Assembly: GCF_003261635.1 (NCBI RefSeq)
Contig: NZ_QFXK01000002.1
Span: 29,281-93,280 of the forward strand
DNA: 64,000 nt
Source of the DNA: Kribbella monticola
GTDB lineage: Bacteria > Actinomycetota > Actinomycetes > Propionibacteriales > Kribbellaceae
Direction: 5' to 3'
Shown here: positions 1 through 9,114 of the stretch, piece after piece
How positions within the stretch are numbered: the stretch's first letter is position 1
Layout of the letters: each line of letters starts with the position of its first letter
Translations under genes and position numbers: made by a program
Notes under the pieces: generated by a model
Told to the model about the DNA's origin: nothing
Seen by the model: the letters and a program-made list of their open reading frames with translations, nothing else
The model's database searches: none

Positions 1-1
1 C

Positions 2-259
<258 letters not shown>

Positions 260-301
260 AGTCGTTTGCCGGGATCGGTGCCGGGCCGCGAAGATCGGGG
301 C

Positions 302-1231
302 ATGTCTGTTCCTGTGGAGTTACCGGCCGGATTCACCAGTCGCGCAGCGACCGATGCGGATGTCGAAGCGATCCACTCTCTGGTCGCTGCGACCGAACGT
401 GAGCTTCATGGCGAGGCCGAGACCGCGCCGGACGGGATCAAGGCGGTGCTGTCCCGGCCGGGGTTCGACCCGACGGTGGACTCGGTCGTCGTCCACGACG
501 CCGATGGCCGGCTGGCGGCCTGGGCGTGGCTGAACCGTGGCAAGCGGGCGCAGATCGATGTCGATCCGGGCCGTCGCGGGCTGGGAATCGGGACGGCGCT
601 GCTGGATTGGGCCGAGGCGCGCGCCGCGGAGGCCGGGACGACCGACTGGATCGCGCAGATGGTCGACGACAAGGACCTGGCCGGCGTCGAGCTGGTGCGC
701 GCCCGCGGGTACGACGTACTGGCGGTGAACTGGCAGCTCGAGTTGCCGATGGATTCCGAGCCGGTGATCCCGGCACTCCCCGAGGGGATCACGATGCGGC
801 CCTTCGCTGCTGGTGATGCGGCGGCGGCCCACCTGCTGATCGAGGACGCCTTCGACGAGTGGCAGCCGCGGCGCAAGTCGTACGAGGAATGGGCCGCGAT
901 GGTGATCGAGCGCTCGAGCTTCGCCCCCGAGCTGTCGCCGGTAATCTTCGCCGGCGACGAACTGATCGGCGCGGCGCTCTGCCTCGACCTCCCCGACACC
1001 GACGAGGGCTACATCGAGCAACTCGCCGTACGCCGTGATCACCGCGGCAAGGGTCTCGCCAGAGCGCTCCTCGCCTTCGCCCGCCACGCCTTCTACCGCC
1101 AGGGCAAACGCAACCTCACCCTGTGGACCCACTCCGACACCGGCGCCCTCGCGATGTACGAACGCCTAGGCATGACAGTCCGCCGCAGCACCACCATCTA
1201 CCGCGGTTACCTGTCCAAGCCCCAGCCCTAG
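302..1231 (+). CDS. Tandem GNAT-family N-acetyltransferase
   Basis: A 309-residue cytosolic protein with two GNAT (acetyl-CoA-dependent acetyltransferase) domains. The N-terminal copy has the acetyl-CoA-binding stretch RRGLGIGTALL near residue 95; the C-terminal copy has HRGKGLARALL near residue 250 and the usual YERLGM strand near the end. Two fused GNAT units of about 300 residues also occur in mycothiol synthase (MshD), but I see nothing that assigns that role, and the substrate is unknown. A longer start at 266 is possible; I prefer the ATG at 302 because the fold begins shortly after it and a purine-rich GATCGGGG lies just upstream. The next gene converges on it. Confidence 0.8.
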   Translation: MSVPVELPAGFTSRAATDADVEAIHSLVAATERELHGEAETAPDGIKAVLSRPGFDPTVDSVVVHDADGRLAAWAWLNRGKRAQIDVDPGRRGLGIGTALLDWAEARAAEAGTTDWIAQMVDDKDLAGVELVRARGYDVLAVNWQLELPMDSEPVIPALPEGITMRPFAAGDAAAAHLLIEDAFDEWQPRRKSYEEWAAMVIERSSFAPELSPVIFAGDELIGAALCLDLPDTDEGYIEQLAVRRDHRGKGLARALLAFARHAFYRQGKRNLTLWTHSDTGALAMYERLGMTVRRSTTIYRGYLSKPQP

Positions 1232-1241
1232 CAGGCGCGAG

Positions 1242-2000
1242 CTATTTGGCGACCTTGTCGATCGGGGGTGCGGCGATGACTACGGGGGTGCCGAAGTTGG
1301 TGAAGGTGGAGGTGGCGGTGTCTTCGCCGAGGGTGTAGTCGATCTTGCGGGGTAGTGAGTCGGCGTCGAGGAGGAGCTTGGCGGTCAGGGTCGGGGTCTT
1401 GTTCTCGGCGAGGCTCTCCGCGGTGATCGTGTCGCCGAATGCCTTCGCCTCGGCCGCCTTCTGCAGGTCGATCGTCAGGTTGTACTGCGTGGTCGCCACA
1501 CCCTCCACCTTCGGACCGGCGGCCGTCGTGAACTGGGTGGCGTAAGAAGAGCCCGCGAGGAACTGCTGCGGCTGCGCTTGCCAGGCGATCAGCTGGATCA
1601 TGGCTCCGGTCAGCGCGTCGACGCCCGTCTTCTTGGCGTCGTACTTGACCCACTGCGGGCCGTCCGAGATGCCCTTGCCCTGGCCGTAGAGCTTGCCACC
1701 GGCACCCAGCACGGTCATCCCGTCGGCGGTGACGACGAACTCAGGGGTGGAGCCGCCGAGCTTCACGTCGGCGGTCAGCGTGGTCCGATGAGCTCCGGCG
1801 GTCGTCGACACAACCCGGAAGGTGCCCTTCTTGACGAGCGCCTCTTGGACCTTCTTGCCCAGGTCGGCCTGGGTGAGTGTGGTCGCCGCCGCCAAGGTCG
1901 GAGCGCCGGCTGCCTGCGTTCCGGGTGCCGGGGTGTTACCGCACGCGGCCAGGCCAACGACCGCACCGGTGACCGCCAACGACATCATGATTCTCTTCAC
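1242..2000 (-). CDS. Secreted lipoprotein, LppX/LprAFG-like
   Basis: A 252-residue protein starting with a positively charged, hydrophobic signal peptide that ends in the lipobox LAAC (Cys at residue 20), so it should be lipidated and anchored on the outer face of the membrane. Its length and pattern (an early helix with a basic stretch, then repeated beta-strands such as TADGMTVLGAGGKLY) suggest the LppX/LprAFG lipoprotein family, whose members bind acylated lipids in a beta-sheet pocket. That family assignment is by pattern only. The GTG start at 2000 is divergent from cphB; about 100 bases between them must hold both promoters. No metal or catalytic motif is visible. Confidence 0.65.
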   Translation of the reverse strand: MKRIMMSLAVTGAVVGLAACGNTPAPGTQAAGAPTLAAATTLTQADLGKKVQEALVKKGTFRVVSTTAGAHRTTLTADVKLGGSTPEFVVTADGMTVLGAGGKLYGQGKGISDGPQWVKYDAKKTGVDALTGAMIQLIAWQAQPQQFLAGSSYATQFTTAAGPKVEGVATTQYNLTIDLQKAAEAKAFGDTITAESLAENKTPTLTAKLLLDADSLPRKIDYTLGEDTATSTFTNFGTPVVIAAPPIDKVAK

Positions 2001-2101
2001 AGCGCGGATGATGACATGGCCAGGCGGTCATCGCGAGAATGTTTTCCACATCTTGCAAGACCCAGGCCGGTCCCACGCTCTCGACCGCCTATTCTTCGGC
2101 T

Positions 2102-3232
2102 ATGTCAGAACAGCAGGGTGGGGTGAATGGTGGCGGGCCGGGTGCCCTGTTCGCCATCGGCGGCGCCGAGGACAAGCTCAAGAAGCGCATGGTGCTGCAG
2201 GAATTCGTCGAGGCGGCCGGTGGACCGAAGGCCCGGATCGTCGTCGTACCGACGGCCTCCGCGCTCGGCCCGGACGTGGTCGACGTGTACTCCGCGCTGT
2301 TCGCCGCCCTCGGTGCGGCCAGTGTGGTCGGGGTCCGGCCGGAGAACCGCGAGGACGCCGACGACCCCACCTTCATCGAGCCGCTGACCGAGGCGACCGG
2401 CATCTTCATGACCGGTGGCAACCAGTTGAAGCTCAGCGGTGTCGTCACCGGTACGGCGTTCGGCCGCGCGGTCACCGAGGCGCACGCCCGGGGTGCCGCG
2501 GTCGGCGGGACGTCGGCGGGCGCCAGCATCCTGGCCGAGCACATGATCGCGTTCGGCCGGTCCGGGGCGACGCCACGGCAGCGGATGAGCCAGCTCGCCG
2601 GCGGCCTCGGTCTGGTGCAGGGCGCGATCGTCGACCAGCACTTCGCCCAGCGCAACCGGTACGGCCGGCTCCTCTCACTGGTCGCGCAGTCTCCCGGCCT
2701 GCTCGGGATCGGCGTCGACGAGGACACGGCCGCCGTCGTACGGGGGTCTCATCTGGAGGTCGTCGGGCGGGGTGCGGTGACGATCTTCGACGGCAGCCGG
2801 ATCACGTCGAACGCGCACTACGCGAAGCGGTCCGAGGCGATCCTCGCCTCCGGGGTCGTCCTGCACGTGCTCCCGGCCACGGCAACCTTCGACCTGAAGG
2901 CGCGCGCACTGTTGTCGTACGGGCCGCAGCCGCCGGCCGAGGAGCTCGCCTCGATCGAGGCCGCTGAGGCGGATCTCCGAGCGCTGGCGAAGGAGATCGC
3001 AGCGGAGGGAGCGGGACCGGCGTACTACGCGGAGCGCAAGCGCCGGGCGGGACGGCGTACGGCCAGGACGGCGAATGCCGGCGAAGCGGTTGGGGAACCG
3101 AGGACGAGGAAGAAGGCTGGTACGTCGGCCGCGGCGGGCCGGTCCAGACCGGAGGCGACCGAGCCACTGAGCGCGGGCGCCGAACTCAGCACGCCAGACT
3201 CCGAGCCACGACCAGACAGTGGGACCGTATGA
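2102..3232 (+). CDS. cphB: Cyanophycinase (peptidase S51 family)
   Basis: Hydrolyses the storage polymer cyanophycin (multi-L-arginyl-poly-L-aspartate) to beta-Asp-Arg dipeptides in the cytoplasm. The serine-type catalytic triad of the S51 family can be picked out: the nucleophile in GGTSAGAS (about residue 138), the His in VDQHFAQRNR and the acidic residue in GIGVDEDTA. The enzyme core ends near residue 290. A tail of roughly 70 residues follows, first strongly basic (ERKRRAGRRTAR) and then Ser/Pro/Glu-rich, which typical cyanophycinases do not need. I chose ATG 2102 because the family fold (FAIGGAEDKL) starts 16 residues later; a longer start at 2039 is open. The stop overlaps the cphA start as ATGA, indicating translational coupling. 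Confidence 0.9.
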   Translation: MSEQQGGVNGGGPGALFAIGGAEDKLKKRMVLQEFVEAAGGPKARIVVVPTASALGPDVVDVYSALFAALGAASVVGVRPENREDADDPTFIEPLTEATGIFMTGGNQLKLSGVVTGTAFGRAVTEAHARGAAVGGTSAGASILAEHMIAFGRSGATPRQRMSQLAGGLGLVQGAIVDQHFAQRNRYGRLLSLVAQSPGLLGIGVDEDTAAVVRGSHLEVVGRGAVTIFDGSRITSNAHYAKRSEAILASGVVLHVLPATATFDLKARALLSYGPQPPAEELASIEAAEADLRALAKEIAAEGAGPAYYAERKRRAGRRTARTANAGEAVGEPRTRKKAGTSAAAGRSRPEATEPLSAGAELSTPDSEPRPDSGTV

Positions 3233-6105
3233 CAGAGACCGCCCCCGACCAGCCCGACTCCACGACCACCGGCGCTGCGACAGCCAGCACCGAGACGACC
3301 GGCGCCGAGACCTTGGGTACGCCGAGCCCGGATCTGAAGCTCATCGAGACCCGGGTGTACCGCGGTCCGAACATCTGGAGCTACGACCCGGCCATCCATC
3401 TCGTGGTCGACCTGGGTTCGCTGGAGAACTTCCCGTCGAACACGATCGACGGCTTCACCGAACGACTGCTGGAGTACCTGCCCCGCCTCGACCAGCACCA
3501 CTGCTCGCGCGGCCGGCGCGGCGGGTTCATCGAGCGCCTGCACGAGGGGACCTGGCTCGGCCATATCGCCGAGCACGTCTCGCTGCAGTTGCAGCAGGAG
3601 GCCGGCCACGACATGCGGCGCGGCAAGACCCGCCAGGTCCGCGGCGTACCGGGCCGCTACAACATCATCTACGCGTACGCCGACGAGGGCGTCGGCCTGG
3701 CTGCCGGTGAGCTCGCCATCCGGTTCGTGAACTACCTGGTCCAGCCGACGCCGGAGTTCGACTTCACCACCGAGCTGGAGAAGTTCATCCGGGCCGCTGA
3801 GCGGAGTGCGTTCGGGCCGTCGACGCAGGCGATCGTCGACGAGGCGGTGTCGCGGGACATCCCGTGGATCCGGCTGAACAAGGCGAGCCTGGTCCAGCTC
3901 GGTCAAGGTGTGCACGCGAAGCGGATCCGGGCGACGATGACGTCCGAGACCGGCTCGATCGCGGTGGATGTTGCCAGTGACAAGGACCTCACCACGAAGC
4001 TGCTCGCCTCGGCCGGCCTGCCGGTACCGCGGTCCGTCTCGGTCCGCGAGGTCGAGGAAGCCGTCTCGGCCGCGAACAAGATCGGCTACCCGGTCGTCTG
4101 CAAACCGCTCGACGGCAACCACGGCCGGGGCGTCTGCCTGAACCTGCAGGACGCGGACGCCGTGCGGGAGGCCTTCCCGATCGCGGCCGAGCAGTCGCGT
4201 CGCGGCTCGGTGATCGTGGAGAGCTTCGTCACCGGCAAGGACTACCGCTGCCTGATCATCAACGGGCGGATGGAGGCGATCGCCGAGCGCGTCCCGGCCC
4301 ATGTCGTCGGCGACGGCGTCCACACGGTCGCCGAACTGGTCGACATCACCAACGCGGACCCGCGCCGAGGCGTCGGGCACGAGAAGATCCTGACCCGGAT
4401 CACCGTCAACGCGGCCGCTCGTGAGCTGGTCCGCTCGCAGGGCTTCGACATGGACGAGGTACCGCCGGAAGACACGATGGTGAAGCTCACCCTCACCGGC
4501 AACATGTCCACCGGTGGGATCTCGATCGACCGTACCTTCGAGGCGCACCCGGAGAACGTCGAGATCGCCGAAGAGGCGGCCCGGATGATCGGGCTCGACA
4601 TCGCCGGCATCGACTTCATCTGCCCCGACATCACCCAGCCGGTGCGCGAGACCGGTGGCGCGATCTGCGAGGTGAACGCGGCACCCGGGTTCCGGATGCA
4701 CACCAACCCGACGGTCGGCGATCCGCAGTACATCGCCAAGCCGGTCGTCGACATGCTGTTCCCGCCGGGCGCGACCAGCCGGATCCCGATCGTCGCGGTG
4801 ACCGGGACGAATGGCAAGACGACCACCTCGCGGATGATCAGCCACGTCTTCAAGGGGATGGGCCGCAAGGTCGGGATGACGTCCACGGACGGCATCGTGA
4901 TCGACGAGCGGCTGGTGATCCGGGCGGACGCGTCCGGGCCGAAGTCCGCCCGGATGGTGCTGCAGAACCCGCGGGTCGACTTCGCCGTGTTCGAGGTCGC
5001 GCGGGGCGGGATTTTGCGCGAAGGGCTCGGGTACGAGCGCAACGACGTGGCCGTGGTGCTGAACATCCAGCCGGACCACCTGGGCATGCGCGGGATCGAC
5101 ACGCTGGAGCAACTGGCCGACGTGAAGGGCGTGCTGGTCGAGGCCGTCCCGCGGAACGGGTTCGCCGTACTGAATGCCGACGACCCGCTGGTGCGGAAGA
5201 TGCGCCGGAAGTGTTCGGGCGAGGTGGTCTGGTTCAGCATCGCCGAACCGGGCAGCGAGGTCCGCGAGTACATCGAGGGACACTGCCGGCGGGGCGGGCG
5301 GGCCGTCGTACTGGATCGCTCCGATCTGGGCGACATGATCATCATGAAGCACGGCCGGCGGTCGATGCAGCTGGCATGGACCCACTTGCTGCCGGCAACC
5401 TTCGGCGGCCGGGCGATGATGAACGTGCAGAACGCGATGGCAGCCGCGGCGGCCGCCTTCGCCGCAGGTGCGCCCCTGCACGACATCCGGCAGGGGCTGC
5501 GGACGTTCAACACGTCGTACTACCTCTCCCCCGGCCGGCTGAACGAGATCGAGGTCGACGGCCGGACCGTGATCGTCGACTACTGCCACAACGCGCCCGC
5601 GATGCGGATGCTCGGCGACTTCGTGGACAAGCTCGGCGAGAGCCTGAACGCATCGTCGGAGCTCGGCAGGCCGTCGCGGATCGGCGTGATCGCGACCGCG
5701 GGTGACCGGCGGGACGACGACATGCGGGAGCTCGGCGAGGTCGCGGCCCAGCACTTCGATGTCGTGATCGTGCGTGAGGACGCGCGATTGCGCGGACGTA
5801 AGCGGGGCGAGTCGGCCGAGCTGATCATCGAGGGCGTGCGCAACGCGATGGAGAACGGGGCCCGCTGCCGCCAGGTCGAAACGGTGCTCGAGGAGCTCAC
5901 CGCCGTACAGCACGCGCTGTCGCGGTCGAACCGCGGCGACCTGGTCGTCCTGTGTGTCGACCAGCACCAGTCGGTGTTGTCCGAGCTCGAGTCGGTGTCG
6001 CACCTGGCGCAGGCCGGTGCCCGCTCCGGCGACGAAGGCGGCGACCCGGACTTCGTCCAGCCGGACCCCGAAACGGAAGGCGACGGCGACGAGTCGGACG
6101 AGTAG
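3229..6105 (+). CDS. cphA: Cyanophycin synthetase
   Basis: A 958-residue ATP-dependent enzyme that polymerises aspartate and attaches arginine to each side chain. Three parts are visible. The N-terminal domain begins at about residue 40 with the RVYRGPNIW strand. The ATP-grasp domain has KPLDGNHGRG near residues 292-301 and adds Asp. The Mur-ligase-like domain has the P-loop TGTNGKTTTSR near residue 525 and DYCHNAPAMR further on, and adds Arg. It is slightly longer than cyanobacterial CphA because of a Thr/Ala-rich N-terminal extension (about 35 residues) and a very acidic C-terminal tail of about 30 residues. It overlaps cphB by four bases, so synthesis and breakdown enzymes are co-translated. 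Confidence 0.93.
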   Translation: MTETAPDQPDSTTTGAATASTETTGAETLGTPSPDLKLIETRVYRGPNIWSYDPAIHLVVDLGSLENFPSNTIDGFTERLLEYLPRLDQHHCSRGRRGGFIERLHEGTWLGHIAEHVSLQLQQEAGHDMRRGKTRQVRGVPGRYNIIYAYADEGVGLAAGELAIRFVNYLVQPTPEFDFTTELEKFIRAAERSAFGPSTQAIVDEAVSRDIPWIRLNKASLVQLGQGVHAKRIRATMTSETGSIAVDVASDKDLTTKLLASAGLPVPRSVSVREVEEAVSAANKIGYPVVCKPLDGNHGRGVCLNLQDADAVREAFPIAAEQSRRGSVIVESFVTGKDYRCLIINGRMEAIAERVPAHVVGDGVHTVAELVDITNADPRRGVGHEKILTRITVNAAARELVRSQGFDMDEVPPEDTMVKLTLTGNMSTGGISIDRTFEAHPENVEIAEEAARMIGLDIAGIDFICPDITQPVRETGGAICEVNAAPGFRMHTNPTVGDPQYIAKPVVDMLFPPGATSRIPIVAVTGTNGKTTTSRMISHVFKGMGRKVGMTSTDGIVIDERLVIRADASGPKSARMVLQNPRVDFAVFEVARGGILREGLGYERNDVAVVLNIQPDHLGMRGIDTLEQLADVKGVLVEAVPRNGFAVLNADDPLVRKMRRKCSGEVVWFSIAEPGSEVREYIEGHCRRGGRAVVLDRSDLGDMIIMKHGRRSMQLAWTHLLPATFGGRAMMNVQNAMAAAAAAFAAGAPLHDIRQGLRTFNTSYYLSPGRLNEIEVDGRTVIVDYCHNAPAMRMLGDFVDKLGESLNASSELGRPSRIGVIATAGDRRDDDMRELGEVAAQHFDVVIVREDARLRGRKRGESAELIIEGVRNAMENGARCRQVETVLEELTAVQHALSRSNRGDLVVLCVDQHQSVLSELESVSHLAQAGARSGDEGGDPDFVQPDPETEGDGDESDE

Positions 6106-6145
6106 AGCCTTTCCAGGGTAGGGCTTTCGACGATCAGGGAGTGCC

Positions 6146-7273
6146 GTGCGGCCGACCGTCCTTGTCTACTACTTCCCCGACTGGCATCGCGATCCGCGCA
6201 ATGCCGACTGGTTCGGTCCGGGCTGGACCGAATGGGAGCTGGTCAGGGCGGCGACCGCACGCTTTCCCGGGCATCGACAACCACGGGTGCCGCTGCTCGG
6301 TTATCGCGACGAGGCCGACCCCGCGGTGGCCGCGACGGACATCGACCTTGCCGCGACGCATGGGATCGACGGCTTCCTGTTCGACTACTACTGGTACGAC
6401 GACGGGCCTTATCTGTCGGGAGCTCTGGACGACGGCTTCCTGCAAGCGCCCAACTCCGAGCGGCTGCAGTTCGCCCTGATGTGGGCGAACCACCAACTGG
6501 TGGACATCTTCCCCAGCCGGTCGGGCGACGTACCTGACCTGCTGAAGAGTGGCGCAATCGATCGCCGGGCCTTCGAAGCCATGGTCCACCACGTCATCGA
6601 CCGGTACTTCTCCCGCCCGAACTACCTCACCATCGACGGCAAACCGTGGTTCACGCTCTACGACATCGGCAACTTCATCGAAGGTCTGGGAGGTGTCTCG
6701 GAGGCCCGGGGCGCGCTCGACTGGTTCCGCGAGCAGACTGTGCTCGCCGGCTTTCCGGGACTCCACCTCGACGGGGTGCTGTGGAGCGCCCCGGTGCTGC
6801 CCGGCTCCGGCGCCACATCCGGACTGGCTGAGGTGGTCGACCGCCTCGGGTTCGACTCCGGTACGTCGTATGTCTGGCTGCATCACCTCGACGCCGGGAG
6901 GGCCGACTTTCCGAACGGTTCGATCAGCTCGCTGCGCGACGCCGCCTTCGCGGAGTACGACCGGTACGCCGAGCAGCTGACCGTGGACTTCTATCCGAAC
7001 GTCACTGTCGGGTGGGATCCCTCACCGCGGACCGCCCAGGAGCTTCCGTATCAACAGCTGGGCTACCCGTGGACCTCGGTGTGGGACCAGGATCCGGCCG
7101 AGTTCGCCACCGGGCTCCGGCGCGCGATCGAATTCTTGGAGCAGCACCGTCCACGGCACTCGGTCGTCACGATCAACGCCTGGAACGAATGGACCGAGGG
7201 CTCCTATTTGTTGCCTGACACAACACACAGATCGGCTTACCTGGAAGCTGTCCGGGATGTGCTGCATTCGTAG
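6146..7273 (+). CDS. WbsX-like glycan enzyme (GH99-like barrel)
   Basis: A 375-residue protein without a signal peptide. It begins VLVYYFPDWHRDPRN and contains HGIDGFLFDYYWYDDG near residue 75 and, near the end, INAWNEWTEGSYLLP. These are hallmarks of the WbsX family, a TIM-barrel domain related to GH99 that usually sits in O-antigen and cell-wall polysaccharide clusters. Here it stands alone behind cphA, 40 bases after its stop, with no other glycan gene nearby. The GTG start is supported by AGGGAG about six bases upstream. The family was first labelled glycosyltransferase but looks like a hydrolase or lyase fold, so I leave the reaction open. Confidence 0.75.
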   Translation: MRPTVLVYYFPDWHRDPRNADWFGPGWTEWELVRAATARFPGHRQPRVPLLGYRDEADPAVAATDIDLAATHGIDGFLFDYYWYDDGPYLSGALDDGFLQAPNSERLQFALMWANHQLVDIFPSRSGDVPDLLKSGAIDRRAFEAMVHHVIDRYFSRPNYLTIDGKPWFTLYDIGNFIEGLGGVSEARGALDWFREQTVLAGFPGLHLDGVLWSAPVLPGSGATSGLAEVVDRLGFDSGTSYVWLHHLDAGRADFPNGSISSLRDAAFAEYDRYAEQLTVDFYPNVTVGWDPSPRTAQELPYQQLGYPWTSVWDQDPAEFATGLRRAIEFLEQHRPRHSVVTINAWNEWTEGSYLLPDTTHRSAYLEAVRDVLHS

Positions 7274-7317
7274 GGTTTCGGGGGAACTCGGGTGCCTGGC
7301 ACCTCGTTGAGGTCTGC

Positions 7318-7854
7318 GTGAAGACGAAGTTGCTGATGGCATTCATCGCTGTTGCCCTGCCGTTGTTGGTGTCCTCGTGCGGGTCCGGTGAGAAGACGGC
7401 CGGGCCTGCTGTGCAGGATGCCGCGAAGACCACCGGGGTGCTCGTGGAGGACGCCTGGGTGCGGGCGACGGCCGGTGCGAAGGACACCTCGATGACGGCC
7501 GCGTTCATGTCGCTGACCAATCCGGGATCGGCAGACGTCAAGCTGACCTCGGCGACCTCGCCGGTGGCCGGAATCGTGCAGCTGCACGAGATGGCGATGA
7601 AGGACGGCAAGATGGTGATGCAGGAGAAGGCAGGCGGCATCACCGTTCCGGCCGGCTCGCACGCCCATCTCGCACCCAGCGGTGACCACGTGATGCTGAT
7701 GGGGCTCAAGCAGGCCTTGAGGCCGGGCGACGAGGTGCCGTTGACGTTGAAGTTCTCCGATGGCTCGTCCCACGACCTGACCGTGCCGGTGAAAGCCTTC
7801 ACCGAAGAGGAAGAGCATTACCACCCGACCCCGACTCCGACCAGCACGCCTTGA
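7318..7854 (+). CDS. Copper chaperone PCu(A)C lipoprotein
   Basis: A 178-residue exported copper carrier. A signal peptide ends in VSSC (lipobox Cys near residue 21). The PCu(A)C copper site is visible as HEMAM, then a downstream Met (KMVMQ), then HVMLM, matching the HxnMx21-22HxM pattern that binds Cu(I). The tail EEEEHYHPTPTPTSTP adds His residues that could help hold copper. The GTG start follows a GAGG. The stop overlaps the TTG start of the DyP peroxidase by four bases, so the two should be made together. In Streptomyces lividans a PCuAC protein (ECuC) and Sco are co-transcribed with DtpA to load copper outside the cell; no Sco gene is seen here. Confidence 0.85.
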   Translation: MKTKLLMAFIAVALPLLVSSCGSGEKTAGPAVQDAAKTTGVLVEDAWVRATAGAKDTSMTAAFMSLTNPGSADVKLTSATSPVAGIVQLHEMAMKDGKMVMQEKAGGITVPAGSHAHLAPSGDHVMLMGLKQALRPGDEVPLTLKFSDGSSHDLTVPVKAFTEEEEHYHPTPTPTSTP

Positions 7855-9044
7855 CCGGCCGGCCGTCCCGGCGACAGTTCTTCGGGTACGCCGGTGCCGC
7901 GGCGGCCGGCGCTGCCGTCACAGGCGGAGCCGTCGCCAGCGGAGTTGTCGGCCTCAGCCAGGACACACCCAGCACGGCCGCGCGCGAGATTTCGCCGTAC
8001 GGCGTGCATCAGCCGGCTGTCGCGGCAGCCTCACCCAAGCATGCCGAACTCGTCGCGCTCAACCTGCTCGGTGGCGTCGACAAGGCGGCGCTGGGCCGGT
8101 TGATGCGGCTGTGGACCACCGACATCGTTGCCCTGACCTCCGGTCGCCCCGCGCCCGGTGACACCGCCCCGGAGCTTGCCTTGGGCAACGTTTCGTTGAC
8201 GGTGACGGCCGGGTTCGGTCCGCGGGTGTTTGCGTTGCCCCGGCTGACCGCCAAGCGGCCGCGCGGTCTCGACGAGTTGCCGGTGATGTCGCACGATCGT
8301 CTGCAGACCGCTTGGAATGGCGGCGACCTGATGCTGCTGGTCGGCGCCGATGATCCGGTGAGCGTCGTCCACGCAGTACGACGGTTGGTCGCCGACGCGG
8401 CTCCATTCGCACGGCCGGTCTGGCGACAGACCGGGTTCTGGAACGGGACCGGCAGCGACGGCACCCCGGTGACGGGGCGGAACCTGTTCGGTCAGGTGGA
8501 CGGCAGCGGGAATCCGGCACCCGGGACGCCCGAGTTCGAGCAGACGGTCTGGTCGGACGAGCCCGGCTGGTTCGCGGGCGGCACGACGCTCGTCGTACGG
8601 CGGATCAAGCTCAACCTGGACACCTGGGACGAGCTGACCAGGTCGGAACAGGAACGCGCGGTCGGCCGCAAGCTGTCCACCGGCGCACCCCTCACCGGCA
8701 CGGCGGAGCACGACGAACTCGATCTCGAGAAGCGCGACGCCGACGGCCGGCTGGTGATCGCCGAGAACGCGCACGCCCGGCTGTCGCATCACTCCACCAA
8801 CGACGGCCGGCGGATCTTCCGGAAGGGGCTGAACTACGTCCACGACACCGGCGCCGCCCGCGAGTCCGGGCTGATCTTCCTCAGCTACCAGGCCGATATC
8901 GCCGGCCAGTTCCTGCCCTTGCTGGCTCGCCTGGACGCGGCCGACGCCCTCAACGAATGGACGACCACGATCGGCTCGGCCGTCTTCGCCATCCCGCCCG
9001 GTTTCCAGCCCAACAGCTGGCTCGGCCAGGAACTGCTCGGCTGA
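7851..9044 (+). CDS. Tat-exported DyP-type haem peroxidase
   Basis: A 397-residue dye-decolourising peroxidase. It starts with a twin-arginine signal (SRRQFFGYAG) followed by an Ala/Gly-rich hydrophobic stretch, so it should be exported folded with haem. The DyP motif GxxDG is present as GQVDG near residue 219, and the proximal haem ligand is likely one of the His in ARLSHHSTN. It uses H2O2 to oxidise bulky substrates. The TTG start at 7851 overlaps the PCuAC stop by four bases. By analogy with DtpA of S. lividans it may supply oxidation downstream of extracellular copper trafficking; EfeB-like function is less likely because efeU and efeO are absent. Confidence 0.87.
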   Translation: MTGRPSRRQFFGYAGAAAAGAAVTGGAVASGVVGLSQDTPSTAAREISPYGVHQPAVAAASPKHAELVALNLLGGVDKAALGRLMRLWTTDIVALTSGRPAPGDTAPELALGNVSLTVTAGFGPRVFALPRLTAKRPRGLDELPVMSHDRLQTAWNGGDLMLLVGADDPVSVVHAVRRLVADAAPFARPVWRQTGFWNGTGSDGTPVTGRNLFGQVDGSGNPAPGTPEFEQTVWSDEPGWFAGGTTLVVRRIKLNLDTWDELTRSEQERAVGRKLSTGAPLTGTAEHDELDLEKRDADGRLVIAENAHARLSHHSTNDGRRIFRKGLNYVHDTGAARESGLIFLSYQADIAGQFLPLLARLDAADALNEWTTTIGSAVFAIPPGFQPNSWLGQELLG

Positions 9045-9046
9045 GC

Positions 9047-9114
9047 CAGCAGTCCAGCGCGGCGAACGTGTAGCCCTCGTCAGCAGTCCAGCGCGGCGAA
9101 GGTGTAGCCCTTCG
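9047..9114. repeat. 34-bp tandem duplication at the deacetylase 3' end
   Basis: Two adjacent 34-base copies (9047-9080 and 9081-9114) begin CAGCAGTCCAGCGCGGCGAA and differ at only a few positions. The second copy encodes the last residues of the deacetylase; the first is a non-coding duplicate just beyond its stop. The period is not a multiple of three, so the extra copy does not keep the frame. Confidence 0.8.

Noticed and set aside
3025..6003. A 992-codon open frame on the minus strand across cphB and cphA.
   Set aside because: It mirrors real genes in GC-rich DNA, has an Arg/His/Asp-rich composition without domains, and the plus-strand enzymes have all their catalytic motifs.
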